Of a stretch of 23,401 bases of DNA, positions 1-10,241 are shown one piece after another. The stretch spans positions 1 to 23,401 of the forward strand of contig KN894054.1 in the NCBI GenBank assembly GCA_000934455.1, given 5' to 3'. A program made the position numbers and the translations under genes. Numbering within the stretch: position 1 is the stretch's first letter; each line of letters starts with the position of its first letter. Below the pieces are notes generated by a model. The model did not search any database. It was given only the letters and a program-made list of their open reading frames with translations, and was not told the origin of the DNA. The stretch is from Apostichopus parvimensis (taxonomy: Eukaryota > Echinodermata > Holothuroidea > Aspidochirotida > Stichopodidae).

Positions 1-2139
1 TGTATGAACTTAAAGGAATATTAGGGTTTCATATAGTAATGGGAACATCATCTGTGGAATCGGCCTGGACTGAAGAAAATTCGAGAAATGACATCATTAT
101 TAAATTTTTAAGTTTACGGAGCATTCCAGATGCTTAAGATACCAGTATTCTATAGGTGAAGTCTATCTTGAATTTAACCAGAATTGCCAGGTGGAGAGTA
201 ATTCAGACACTATAAAGTAGTTTTCTTCTTTTTGGACTATGAGATATTGACATTCTCCATCAAGTGGAGTATGTATCTTAACTTTGAATGTACACAATAA
301 AAGACCCTACAGGTAACCAGATTAATTTCCATCAACTGCTTATTGTCATTCGAGGTAAATATTACAATTTCAAAAACGTGAAAAACAGTCACGCATGTAT
401 GTAGAATTGACTAAGAAAGGACCATGTCAAGGATTTTGAAGACATTTTCAAGAATATGACAAAAAGGATAAACAATGTACCTCACATGATAGGGAACAAT
501 AATAGAAAGAAATTTATTCCAAACAGGTATAAATTTGTTCAGGATCATTGTCACACTATTCATTAACATTCTATATACAACAAACCAACCTTAAAAGACA
601 CAATGTTCACCTCTTGGAACATTACAGTAGATACTCTATCAGAGTATCTTGACCTAAGTTTAAGGAAAAAAAAGTACAGGGAGCTCTGTCAGTAAATTAT
701 CCTTCATAATGCATTATATTAGTTTGTTTTTTAGTATACAGTATATTAGTCTTCAACTTAGGGGAGTTTCACCTTTACTAAAACCAAAACCAACCAAAAG
801 TGTCAGAAAAGTTGAAATAAGTTAATTAATCACCTGTTAATAGGCTGTTGAGTCTGAAAAAAACATTTGAATTGGGGGAGGGAGGGATTAGTTGCAAAAG
901 AGACACAAATCACATAATACCATTCTAAGTAACAAAAGCAGTTTTAAGTACTTCCTTGTTGCAATATTTTCAAAATGGATAATTAATATTTAATTCCATG
1001 CTGATCAAGGCAACCTTCTTTGAGGCCATGGTAGATGGGCTACACTAATAATTAACAGTTTCAAGTCAATTCAAATTCTTTATGGTTTCTTGAAGAAAGG
1101 TGTACTCCAGCGATGTCAACAAGGAAGTATTATAGAAACCTGTAGCACTAACAAAAACTGAAAGAAGTATGACTTTGTCTCCAATTCAATACTAAAAGTC
1201 AAGTACCTTTGAAAAAGACTGTACAGTTCACTTTCTCAGACCAAAATGAAAAACAAAGAGGTTATCAGTCACCATTCTTAGTTCTTAATTAACTAACTTA
1301 CAACAATTTATCACTGTCAATAGGTTCAAGAGCGGGAGGAGGAAGCCTCTCTATCACATTTACATACTTAAATTGGTAGTTTCTTTGTCGACAACAACAA
1401 CAAGCAGTTCGCACAGTTTAAGGTTTAAATATAGCATCACTTCAAATAATTGATCAGTTCATGAATTAAATATCTTATATGTCCAAGAATTTCCACCAAT
1501 TCCTTGGAGAATCTGAAAACTTATTCCACACATTTGTCTATGAACATTATTGATTGGTACTAAATACTAAATGTCCACACTATGTACTGTTTTTTCAAAG
1601 AAAGGTCTAACAAAAAGAAAGACAATGAAGTAACCAGGAGCAGCTATTAAAGACTAACTTTAATTAACAGTAAAATTGAAGCCAAAGAAAATGTACTTTA
1701 ACTCCATATACACTGATAACACTATATGCTTCATTATGAAGTACTGAAGTTTACATGATCCCTTATATACAAAATTATTCAAACACAAAGGTTTAGAGAT
1801 CTGCTATAATATTATAATATAAACAGAATTAAACACATCATGGAATGAAAATAACACTTTTTGTGTTTGTCTTTCCTTTATTTTATCATTAACAATATTT
1901 GAAAATTCTAGCTATACTATATTTAAGCACAATTGCAATCACCTTTAACACAATAGTATTAAACATGAACATGAACATACAGTAAAGTTATATTTTAATT
2001 GAACACTTTGATTTCCAACAATGTTTTATAAGAATATTTGAAAGTCAATTGTGTACTGTGCATAAGTACTGTAGCAACTTGTGACTTGTGAGATAAGCTT
2101 GGAGAATAATTTAGTCAAATGAATGAGTGGATATTTTTA

Positions 2140-2168
2140 GGGAGGGGGGAGGGGGGGAGGGGGAGGAA
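2140..2168 (+). repeat. G-rich tract with G-quadruplex potential
   Basis: Runs of 3, 6, 7 and 5 G are separated by single A residues, which satisfies the simple four-run G-quadruplex pattern on the plus strand. It lies about 1 kb beyond the GPCR stop codon. A function is not implied; such tracts are also common simple repeats. Confidence 0.7.
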
Positions 2169-2833
2169 GAATTGTTACAGTACGAGCACAGCATCTCAAG
2201 CATTTTGCAACATACTGCATTAACATTCTGGATGTTATGGTTATATTCCAGTTCTAACCAGAAAGACCTGAACAACGATACTATTTAAAAGGAGAGAAAA
2301 ACAAGTTTAATGTGGAACATATATATGAGCAATGGACTGTGCATTACCGTAGTTACAGTATCTTCTCCCCGTCGATGAGTAATTACCGTGGGACGGCTTG
2401 GGTTAATAACAATTGTACATAAATTCAATCTTTAATAATTGTAGACAAGTAGTCTTTGTGGCTATAATGGTGCAGTTTATACATGTATGTATTATGGTGC
2501 AATTTGGGAATTTTCATGATTTCACTGTTAAAAGTGATGGAATGGTAAACCTTTCTTGGAAGTGTGCCAGCAAGTCTCCCAATGTGTTTTTCACAAGCAT
2601 CACAATGTTATTTTTTGTGTTGTTTGCAAACAGTTGGTTACTTTATATGTCAGCTCATTTATTTGTTGCCAATGTAAAGAATACAGAAATATCTCCAATT
2701 TATTCCTTCTAGAGCTTCCTTTTATTAAAATGTATTATATTTGCAACAGAATGAAAATAATTTGTAATTTGTGATCCCCCAGGAGAATTTCAGATGCATT
2801 CCACAAATCTACTAGTTAAAACTTGGTGCCATT

Positions 2834-2839
2834 TTTATT
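2834..2839 (-). terminator. Candidate poly(A) signal for the GPCR gene
   Basis: The plus strand reads TTTATT, which is AATAAA on the minus strand, about 330 bp downstream of the GPCR stop codon. The spacing suits a 3' UTR, but the region is AT-rich and other copies of the hexamer occur nearby (for example near 2705), so this choice is tentative. Confidence 0.25.
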
Positions 2840-3170
2840 AACTTGTCCAGATTTACATCAGTTTTGGTAAAACCATACATTTACATATTACATGTACAGT
2901 ATACGTAGTATATGAAGTTCAAATAGCAGTATAGTGCTCAATACAACTGGTGCATAGCTATATAGATGTATTTACACACACATATACAGTAGTATGTACA
3001 TGTTTTTAACACATTGCAAAAGCTAGATGTGTAAGACTAATAAATATTCTTTTAGAAATAAGTCAAAGTTGCCAGTGAAAAGTCTTAAGCACACAATAAT
3101 TCATCCCACCATGCATATACACACATGCGGTGTCATACCGATACATACAGTGTTGTACACCAGTTTGAGT

Positions 3171-4235
3171 TCAGTTCCTCTTGGGTGTTCCAGAACGTTG
3201 TCTTTTTGAAGTTGTTTCTTTTCGTGACATTTGCATTTGATTGACTGTAAGTACAGCTATCCCTGTTCTGGGTTTGCAGAATTTGCACTGAACTAGGGCA
3301 ACGAACGACCTTCGAAGCCTTTTATTGACTCCTGCATAGACGATGGGGTTGATGGCCGAATTAAACAAGACCATGATACAACTTGCATAATGCAGCACAA
3401 GGTTGTCAAAGCTTGCATAATGAATGAGGTGAGCTACCAGCATTGGGCACCAGCACACAAGAAACGCCAGGTACACGACCAGCATCATGCGAGTGACAGC
3501 GATCTCCTCTCTAGAAAACATAGCTTGCCTAATCCCATCCCTCTCGGAAGAAGTGACCTCAACTCTCCTGCGACTGATGCGGATCTTTCGAAACGTCAGG
3601 ACAAAAAGGAATGGTATCAACACCATGCAAGATGTGCATGCCCAAACAAGCAGACCACTCAAACACCACCAGGAACGGGTGTCTTTATTCTTCAAAAAGC
3701 AGGCCTGGATTGGGACCACATACTCCGTGTCGCCACAAACAGAGAGTGTCAGCACTGTAGTCAATGCAGAGAGACTCCACGTTCCACACACTGCTACCAG
3801 GGTTCCACTTCTGCTGAATATCTTCCGGTAGACCTGCCTCGGTCTGGTTATCATGAGATAACGATCAAAGGCTATACACTGCAACGTATTCAGCGAGGCG
3901 AACACGCATACAAACGTCACATGAAGACTGATAGGGCACATGGGTCCATCGGACAGTGGACGGCCCACAAACATCCCCCAAATAATGGTGACCATACCGG
4001 TGAACAAACTGCCCAAGTCTGCGACAGATAAATTGGCAATCAAGGCATTGGATGTCGTGTGAAGCTGCTTTACAAGGATCAAAGAGAGAAGTACGAGAAT
4101 GTTACCTGCTACGCCTATGATGAGAACGACAGCAACAATGACACAGACTACAATGAAGTGTGCCCTCGGTAGCTCTGGTTGCATCGTCCAATCAAAGGGT
4201 AGACCCTGTTCATATAAACCACTTGACGAATTCAT
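3171..4235 (-). CDS. Rhodopsin-like (class A) G protein-coupled receptor, intronless
   Basis: A seven-transmembrane receptor of 354 residues, expected in the plasma membrane and to signal through heterotrimeric G proteins; the ligand is unknown. Visible hallmarks are GN at 44-45 in TM1, NLSVAD at 68-73 in TM2, a cysteine at the start of TM3 (C100) with a partner in the second extracellular loop (C179), DRY at 124-126, CWCP at 261-264 in TM6, and NSAINPIVY at 292-300 in TM7. Seven hydrophobic segments lie at about 27-54, 62-90, 101-123, 144-166, 190-215, 248-271 and 281-302. The short N-terminus has a glycosylation sequon at N2, and the C-tail is basic with a CKFC pair at 317-320 that could be palmitoylated. 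The start is a true ATG with A at -3. Length is normal for the class, and a single coding exon is common for these receptors. The DRY and CWCP regions loosely recall melatonin-like or moody-like orphan receptors, but I do not assign a subfamily. It is on the same strand as PEX6, about 9.8 kb beyond PEX6 exon 7. Confidence 0.93.
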   Translation of the reverse strand: MNSSSGLYEQGLPFDWTMQPELPRAHFIVVCVIVAVVLIIGVAGNILVLLSLILVKQLHTTSNALIANLSVADLGSLFTGMVTIIWGMFVGRPLSDGPMCPISLHVTFVCVFASLNTLQCIAFDRYLMITRPRQVYRKIFSRSGTLVAVCGTWSLSALTTVLTLSVCGDTEYVVPIQACFLKNKDTRSWWCLSGLLVWACTSCMVLIPFLFVLTFRKIRISRRRVEVTSSERDGIRQAMFSREEIAVTRMMLVVYLAFLVCWCPMLVAHLIHYASFDNLVLHYASCIMVLFNSAINPIVYAGVNKRLRRSFVALVQCKFCKPRTGIAVLTVNQMQMSRKETTSKRQRSGTPKRN

Positions 4236-6806
4236 CTTGAAACTAATCAGTCTAAACTATACTGATGCACCAACAAAATTTTCCAAGTTGAATCTGTGGG
4301 TTTGTGATGTACACATTTGTCTTCAATGGGCTAAAACTTGGACGTCTGTGCATTCAGTTGATATCCGCCACCATCTGGTTGCTAACAATATTTTAACATC
4401 CAACCTGCAGAAAACTTGACAGTTGAATAACAAATTCACAAAATAGTATACAGCGAAGCTACGTATATACATGAATCTGCTGGGATTTCATCTCCCACAC
4501 AGCAACTTCAATAGAAATCAAATATCTCTAAGATTCCAAATGATTTTGCCTAATCTTTCAGATTACCATTTCTACAGTAATCTGCTGTATTCCACAGAAA
4601 TTGTAGCTTGAAATGGCAATTTTAATGGAAACTTCTGTGAGCAAACTGTCATCAAAGTCATCAATTTTAAAATTTTAAGTGCTGAATACTGAAGCAAATC
4701 TTAGAGATTTCCAGCCAAGAAAATTAGAATTCAAGTCCAAAGGAAGAAAGATTCAAATGATTTTTTCAGGCAATGGGCATATCACCATGCCCCTTCAATA
4801 TGTTTCATAACAGTAGGTGCATGTAAGGTCTCCTTTAAGGCTGCAATTACTGGAACTCAATGTAGCAGAAGAGAAGACTATTTTGTGATTATGAATAATA
4901 TATGGGTATAAAACTCCTGCCATCACTAAAATCTCACCGGTTCATTTTGAGTTAAATGCAGCATGAAAGTTGGAAAATGGTTTGAGCAATCACAATTAGC
5001 ATTTCACCTATCAGGAAACGTCAATATCAAAGTAACAATTCTCGAAACAAAAAAAAACTTCACAAAAAAATATAAAAACTAGACTGTCAGCAATCAGCAT
5101 GTGCTGATTGGAGTAGTGTGACAGTGAGACGAAACTTGAGATGAGACTTTCCAATGAAGCGAAATTTAAAATAATTTATTGCTGACAAGTTTTTAGTTTT
5201 ATATCAGAGGAAAGTAGAATCTGTAATTCTTCTTTATTTACTTATAGAAATTATTTCCAGAAATGTTTCCATGTGAAGCACCACTTGTTATAATTACCAT
5301 TCAGCTGAAATCATATCCTTTTCCCCAATCCAAAGCCACATATCATGAAGGGCAATAATATTGCTTCCCATCCATCTCAAATGTCTTAATACTGTCCCAA
5401 TTTCCACTGTTATATAAATTTTAGCTCAAATTTCTCCTTTTCTGCGGCATTAACGTCAGAAAACTCTTCATCCATAGCTTCCTTCTAAGAACTGGCAATA
5501 AATCTTCCAGGTTAACTTAATTTAAAGTTTAAGAACCAACTTGATATTAAATACAGAGAGGTTTACTTTTGTTTAATCATCAAATATATACATCTGCGAA
5601 GGAATTAACTGCTGGTTTCGCACAATGGTAACCTTTCTACAGAGTTAAATGTACTTCAGGAAGATTTCTAAGTCTGGGTGAATTGTTATTAAATTAGAGT
5701 TGATAGCTAGGTTTAATGTTTTAATGCATCACTTCAAGTGCAATGTTTGTGGATAGCAAACGACAAAAGGTTTAATGTAATTTCAGGTTACTAAACATAG
5801 ATACGTCAGATTGATAAACTTTGTAGGAATCTCTACAAACAGAGGAGGAGATGTACGAATGAGAGCATTGATAAACTTTAGTAGATCTGTGTAACACAAA
5901 ACATCCAGAAGGGAGAAAGTATTAACGAACCATACACAAATTGGCACAATTCATAACAGCCAACCTTTCAGTTTGAATAGATTCAAGCAAAAGCTGAGGC
6001 TTTTATCATGCATTAAAATCATGTGAATCAAATCAGTTCTACACTTTGATGACGTCACATTGAGTATAGTCATAGTAAACCTACAACCAATTTACCTGCT
6101 AATATTGTATGCTAGCATTACGTCTTGCACAAAAGCTTAAACTTATAATAGATATACACAAATTGGTTTAATTCCTGTAAAGCTTAAACTGTTAACATCA
6201 GTACTTCTTGACTATCTTTTGAACTGTAGAACTCTGCAAATAAACTGTACAAGGAGATGGAACTTATTGGAAACGAAAGAAAGATATTTTGGGTGTCTGG
6301 CTGTAGATACAGTGAACTGCTACATTCTATTCATGAACAGTTATAAATACAACATACACTGAAGGAAATGTCATTATAAAATTTTCATCACTGTGAAGCA
6401 CAAATAAGCATGACTGACTTGTACAGGTTTTCCAGTGTTCTGAGGTGAATATATATATACAGTACGTATCTTCTTGACATCAATTATACAAAAACAGTAT
6501 TTTTAGGACCCAAAAAACAATCTGTTTAAGTAATTTTGGACACAGTCACTTTTCTTTCACCTACAAACCCAAACTTGTTGGACAATCAATATCATCACTC
6601 AGAAGCTACAATGGAAAGATTGCTCTAAATTATATAGTACACAAAAGTCAGTTATGAATGGACATATATATCAATTTGGAATTTTGCACTATGTACGTGT
6701 CACACTTTATTTTCTCTCCCGCAGTGTCAAAGAAGAATAAGTGCTTACAAATATTGAAAAAGAATTTACTTTTGGACTAGAAATCCTGTGCAATATATAA
6801 CTTTTG
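4236..6806. other. Non-coding stretch upstream of the GPCR
   Basis: No gene or recognisable exon was seen on either strand. The sequence is AT-rich with frequent stops in all frames. The GPCR promoter should lie in its left part, but no convincing TATA box or initiator could be singled out. No strings resembling the conserved PEX6 D2 motifs (GPPGTGKT, FDELDS, RPGRFD) were found in the minus-strand reading. Confidence 0.6.
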
Positions 6807-7139
6807 CAGGGCAAATTGCTGGTGGTAGTCTGGTCGTACAAGACCACCAAATTTCTGTCTGGACGACCGAAATCAACTTTGAAGGTCTTCCGACAGAGGA
6901 CTAGTTGTGTACATTAAATTCAGATCGCATTGTAACTAAATACCCTTAAGGGGATATCTCCCCAAATGTTGGTATTCTATTCACCAAACCTACACATCTC
7001 TCCTACAATGTACACATTGGTCATTATTTATTTGCTACATTTCTTTTTCGGGGAACCAAATTTGCTGGTTAGACAACCAAAAACTAAGGCCTGATGTCCA
7101 AGGGACAACAACAAAATATCCTTAAAAAAAGTTGCCGTG
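6807..7139. mobile_element. MITE-like DNA-transposon relic, CAGGGCAAATT family, copy A
   Basis: Starts with CAGGGCAAATT and ends in a degenerate form of the inverse (about AAAAGTTGCCGTG). The interior aligns over most of its length with 14577-14868, sharing for example TATTCTATTCACCAAACC followed by TACACATCTCTCCTACA. This copy is about 40 bp longer, because the first part contains a block around CTGGTCGTACAAGACCACCAA absent from the other copy. No transposase frame is present. CAGGG ends suggest the hAT superfamily, but no matching 8-bp target duplication was seen. Confidence 0.7.
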
Positions 7140-7329
7140 TTTGTGACTATCTGTATTTAACCACTGCTGCTGATGCAGTTTAAAGTGAAGAGTAATTTGT
7201 ATGTGCCAGTGAATAATTTTATTTTCAAATCTGGTAAAATATAGCAGTTTTGAATTGTATGAATTTATTTCGGATTAAGAATACTATCAATACTAAAATA
7301 CTATGGCTGCTATAATAACCTGCTACACA

Positions 7330-7480
7330 TGTTTGCACTTAGTGTAGCAACTTCGTCCATTTGCATAGCATTCCTGTGTACTGTGTCAACCGAGGATCGC
7401 ATCCTCCATATCATTCAATATAAGAATGATTCATTTGGGTTGCCTCGCGTTAGCCACTCTACACACCATGACCTCGCATA
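7330..7480 (-). repeat. Possible tRNA-derived SINE head
   Basis: On the minus strand, GTAGAGTGGCTAACGCG (about 7446-7462) resembles a tRNA A box, and about 40 nt later GGATGCGATCCTC (about 7392-7404) resembles a B box. Order and spacing fit an internal polymerase III promoter. No cloverleaf, poly(A) tail or target duplication was identified, so this may be a decayed SINE or a chance match. Confidence 0.35.
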
Positions 7481-8400
7481 TGATTGCGTGAAGCCATCTG
7501 GTCACCACTTGATATGTGGTAATGATTTACACTATAGGCATAGACCATAAGTGTACTATTATATAAAAGAGTTTTCAAACTTGATAATTTATGGCACTCT
7601 GAAACCCTATCATGCTGCTGATATTATATTCAAAACAATCAGATCTTCATACATAAACAAACGGCAAAATGCAATTAACAACGAGCACATAAAACCAGTG
7701 CTATATCTGATTAATAATTTTAAAGCTTATTCTTGACCAATATAAATTTTTCCCTCACTCCCCTGGCATGTGCTAGTAGTAAAAATTTATGGGGCAAATC
7801 GTCTAAAACTCCAATTATGGGAATATCTTGATATCAATGGGACGTCAGACCGAAATGATACACACTAAAAGTTCTTATGCGCAGTATGTGAGACTGGCTT
7901 CACTTTCAGTACAGATTTGGTCAAACTACATATTTTTTAAATTTCTCTAGATCCAATGCTCTCAAGAAAAGAGTAAATAGCGTTCAGGACTGCGTATATC
8001 TTTTCATGCCAAAAAATGGAATATATACAAGGAATATTAAATTGATTTAGTATAGCATCATAAAATGCCATGCAAAATTGGCAAATTGCTATATATTCAA
8101 GACAAGTGTAAAGATGTAAATAGCACGTTTTGTGCACAGGAACCATAGTATTTCATAAGGGAAAGTCTTACTGCCTTTAAAACTGTTACACAAAATTGGA
8201 GCAGGCACTTAAATATTCCTAGATATATACTGTTATAACTTTGAATGAAGCTTTGTTAATCTTTCTGGAATACAAAAACTTTAATGCATTGCAAAAACAT
8301 GTGAAATTTGAATTGCGACCTTTAATCATTATTCAAGACCATTTACAAAACTGTTTGTTTTTACAGCTACATGCTTCCTTCCACACCTAAATTCTGGTTA

Positions 8401-8430
8401 TTCTGCCCCCCTCAATCCCCCCCCCCCCAA
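8401..8430. repeat. C-rich tract, paired with 11200-11227 in unit 2
   Basis: A 12-base C run (8417-8428) preceded by a shorter C run. The corresponding place in unit 2 (11200-11227) is a longer interrupted C/T tract. The length difference is typical of slippage since the duplication. Confidence 0.7.
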
Positions 8431-9070
8431 AAAAACAAGAGATGAGAGAGAGACTACCCAAAATGCAAAGTGCTACGAATCATAATCAACAGCATGACAT
8501 ATGTTCAATTAAAGTCTTCTCTCATCACATCAAACCTGTTAACAACTTGTAAACAAATGAATAATTAATTGCAACAGAAAGTACTATGGCTCAGTGACGA
8601 CAAGCTGCCAAGGTCATACTTGAGAGATGGGAATTTACTTGAGTGTCATTTGGGAGAGAAAATTATCTTTAAAAACCATGGTTAAAATGATGAAGATATC
8701 TCTACGCTTAAATACATCTCGATTTATATACTATGTCAAAATGGAAAATACATGTCATCCACTGTCAAGATTTGATAAAGGTGAAGGACACAGAATTTGC
8801 TGAGAGTTACGGGTGTACAAACGTGACATTACAAGGTTTATGAACAGTAAGTATATTTTTGATTGCAATGAGTTTCTTTTTTTTTGCTTTTAAACTTTCA
8901 TCTCTGCATCAAAAATGTAAATCACCACCTTTAAAATCACCAGTGCAATATCTAAGATAAGAATCAAGATTACTTCAGTTTATTAGGTAGGATGAACGGA
9001 ATAGTATACCTGAAATGCATAATGAATTTCTCAAATTGAATTGCCTTTGCATGGTTTTCTTTTTCAGGGT

Positions 9071-9072
9071 AT
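9071..9072. other. Empty site for the LTR insertion
   Basis: Unit 1 reads CAGGGTATGAACATC without interruption. In unit 2 the same sequence is split by a 642-bp element, with the GTAT repeated on both sides. Unit 1 therefore preserves the pre-insertion state. Confidence 0.85.
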
Positions 9073-9589
9073 GAACATCAAACATACATGTACGGTATAG
9101 AGATGAAGTGAATCCAATAATATGTGTGTTTTTTCTTGTTTTCCATTTTCCTTCCAATACACATAAATGCTGTAAATTTCTTAAAACCACAGTTGAGATT
9201 TCAAATTTCGTATAGCCAACACGATGAAATACTCTAGTACAAGAAGAAATAGTATTTCAAAGAAGACACTCTGCAAGCACATAAAATACAAAGAAAATCC
9301 AGCCTTGGATATTCTTTGGGAAAATAAATTGTCCAACACTGCACCACTCAAATCTTTTAGTGTCCATCAAAACTGCTTATTATTTACATTCCATCAAGAA
9401 TTAATACAGAAACTCATTTTACCACACATGATCTAAAGCTTATAAAATACACAACGTTAAATTGATAAATTGCAAAGATTGACATGAATACAGTATGATC
9501 TTTCATGAATGGTTCCCATTCATACTCTCACCCTTTCTTAACTTTTCAATTTCCTTTATTGGTTTCCTAAAAGGGAAAAATATGAAGTC

Positions 9590-9832
9590 ACTCTTACCAA
9601 CCTTGCAAACTTGTGAAGGGGACCAGGGATTGTGAAGCCGGTGGCGATGACTATAACACGGATCCCAAAGTCGATAATTACTATTATGGTTGGATTCGTC
9701 CTACACAGCAGCATACAGAAAGGTTGTACTCAAAGCCGAAGTGTATTAATAAGGTCATACATCCGAAGTCTATGCATGCTAATTTCTTCAATGCTGCCCT
9801 CCTTACCTTTCGGGAAACATTTCATATTGTAG
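9590..9832. other. Highly conserved block of unknown function, copy 1
   Basis: Bases 9647-9756 are identical to 13127-13236 in unit 2, whereas nearby intron sequence differs at several percent. Both strands have open frames across parts of it. The plus frame from about 9632 gives a hydrophobic 66-residue peptide. One minus frame reads through most of the block with a single TGA. Both frames place many differences at third positions, so the comparison does not decide the strand. I do not recognise a protein family in any frame. Confidence 0.4.
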
Positions 9833-10083
9833 TTTTGATTAGATCAGTACTTGCTAACTAAAGGTTTATAATGCATGTTCCTATGTAGACACACATTAAT
9901 GATGGCACTGATTGGGATATAGATGGATAGAAGACTATTCTTTGTTAATTAACCTGACAACAAACAGACTGCCGTTCCATATCCAAAAGAAATCAGAATT
10001 TTTATGATGTGTCAACGCAGAGGACACTACTAGCATATATGCAATACTAATACCAATCCTACTACTAAAAAAAATATACTTAC

Positions 10084-10241
10084 CAACATTTCAACCTGGT
10101 GTAGAAAACAAGACTGTAAATCGGCAGGGACATTCCTTACGTTTGGTGTGGTTGCTATGACAACCAATGGCCATTCCTTGCCACCCTTGCAGGTAGCATT
10201 ACTTGTAATCGTTTCTCTCAGAGATGCAATGACCCGAGGAT
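10084..10241 (-). CDS. PEX6: PEX6 exon 7, second (distal) copy in duplication unit 1
   Basis: A second complete copy of PEX6 exon 7. It has the same length (158 nt), the acceptor TTTTGTAG, and the donor GTAAGTA after a terminal TTG codon. Against the copy at 14227-14070 it differs at two positions only (CGG for CGA, CCT for CCC), both synonymous, so the encoded 52 residues, including WPLVVIATT and VPADLQ, are identical. The exon enters in phase 1 and leaves in phase 0. If it followed the other copy in one transcript, it would be read out of frame and reach TGA at its eighth codon. It can therefore only be used instead of the other copy, or not at all. Nothing visible shows which copy is spliced. 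Confidence 0.75.

Larger units (their letters stand above)
1..3170. other. Non-coding AT-rich stretch downstream of the GPCR
   Basis: No supported gene. Open frames here are short, begin at non-ATG codons or lack any recognisable domain. The stretch contains one G-rich tract (annotated separately) and several TTTATT strings, which read AATAAA on the minus strand and could serve as poly(A) signals for the GPCR gene to the right. No splice-bounded exon resembling the missing PEX6 D2 domain was recognised on the minus strand. Confidence 0.6.

Noticed and set aside
2413..2712. Plus-strand 99-codon frame with hydrophobic residues
   Set aside because: It begins at TTG, has no splice or domain support and lies in AT-rich sequence.
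3390..4031. 213-codon open frame on the plus strand
   Set aside because: It lies wholly antisense to the GPCR coding sequence, whose codon structure explains it. The predicted peptide has no recognisable domain.
7329..7550. Plus-strand 73-codon frame
   Set aside because: No domain and no splice context. The minus-strand SINE-like boxes explain the composition at least as well.
8590..8650. Minus-strand string resembling AHLSN-MTLAACRH (clearer in unit 2 near 11430), reminiscent of the segment after PEX6 exon 7
   Set aside because: It is very short, meets a stop at once, lacks splice sites in the required phase and is not kept in frame between the units.
9613..9861. Plus-strand 82-codon frame repeated at 13093-13338
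   Set aside because: It starts at GTG, and between copies most differences change the amino acid, so there is no sign of selection in this frame. The conserved block is reported without a coding call.
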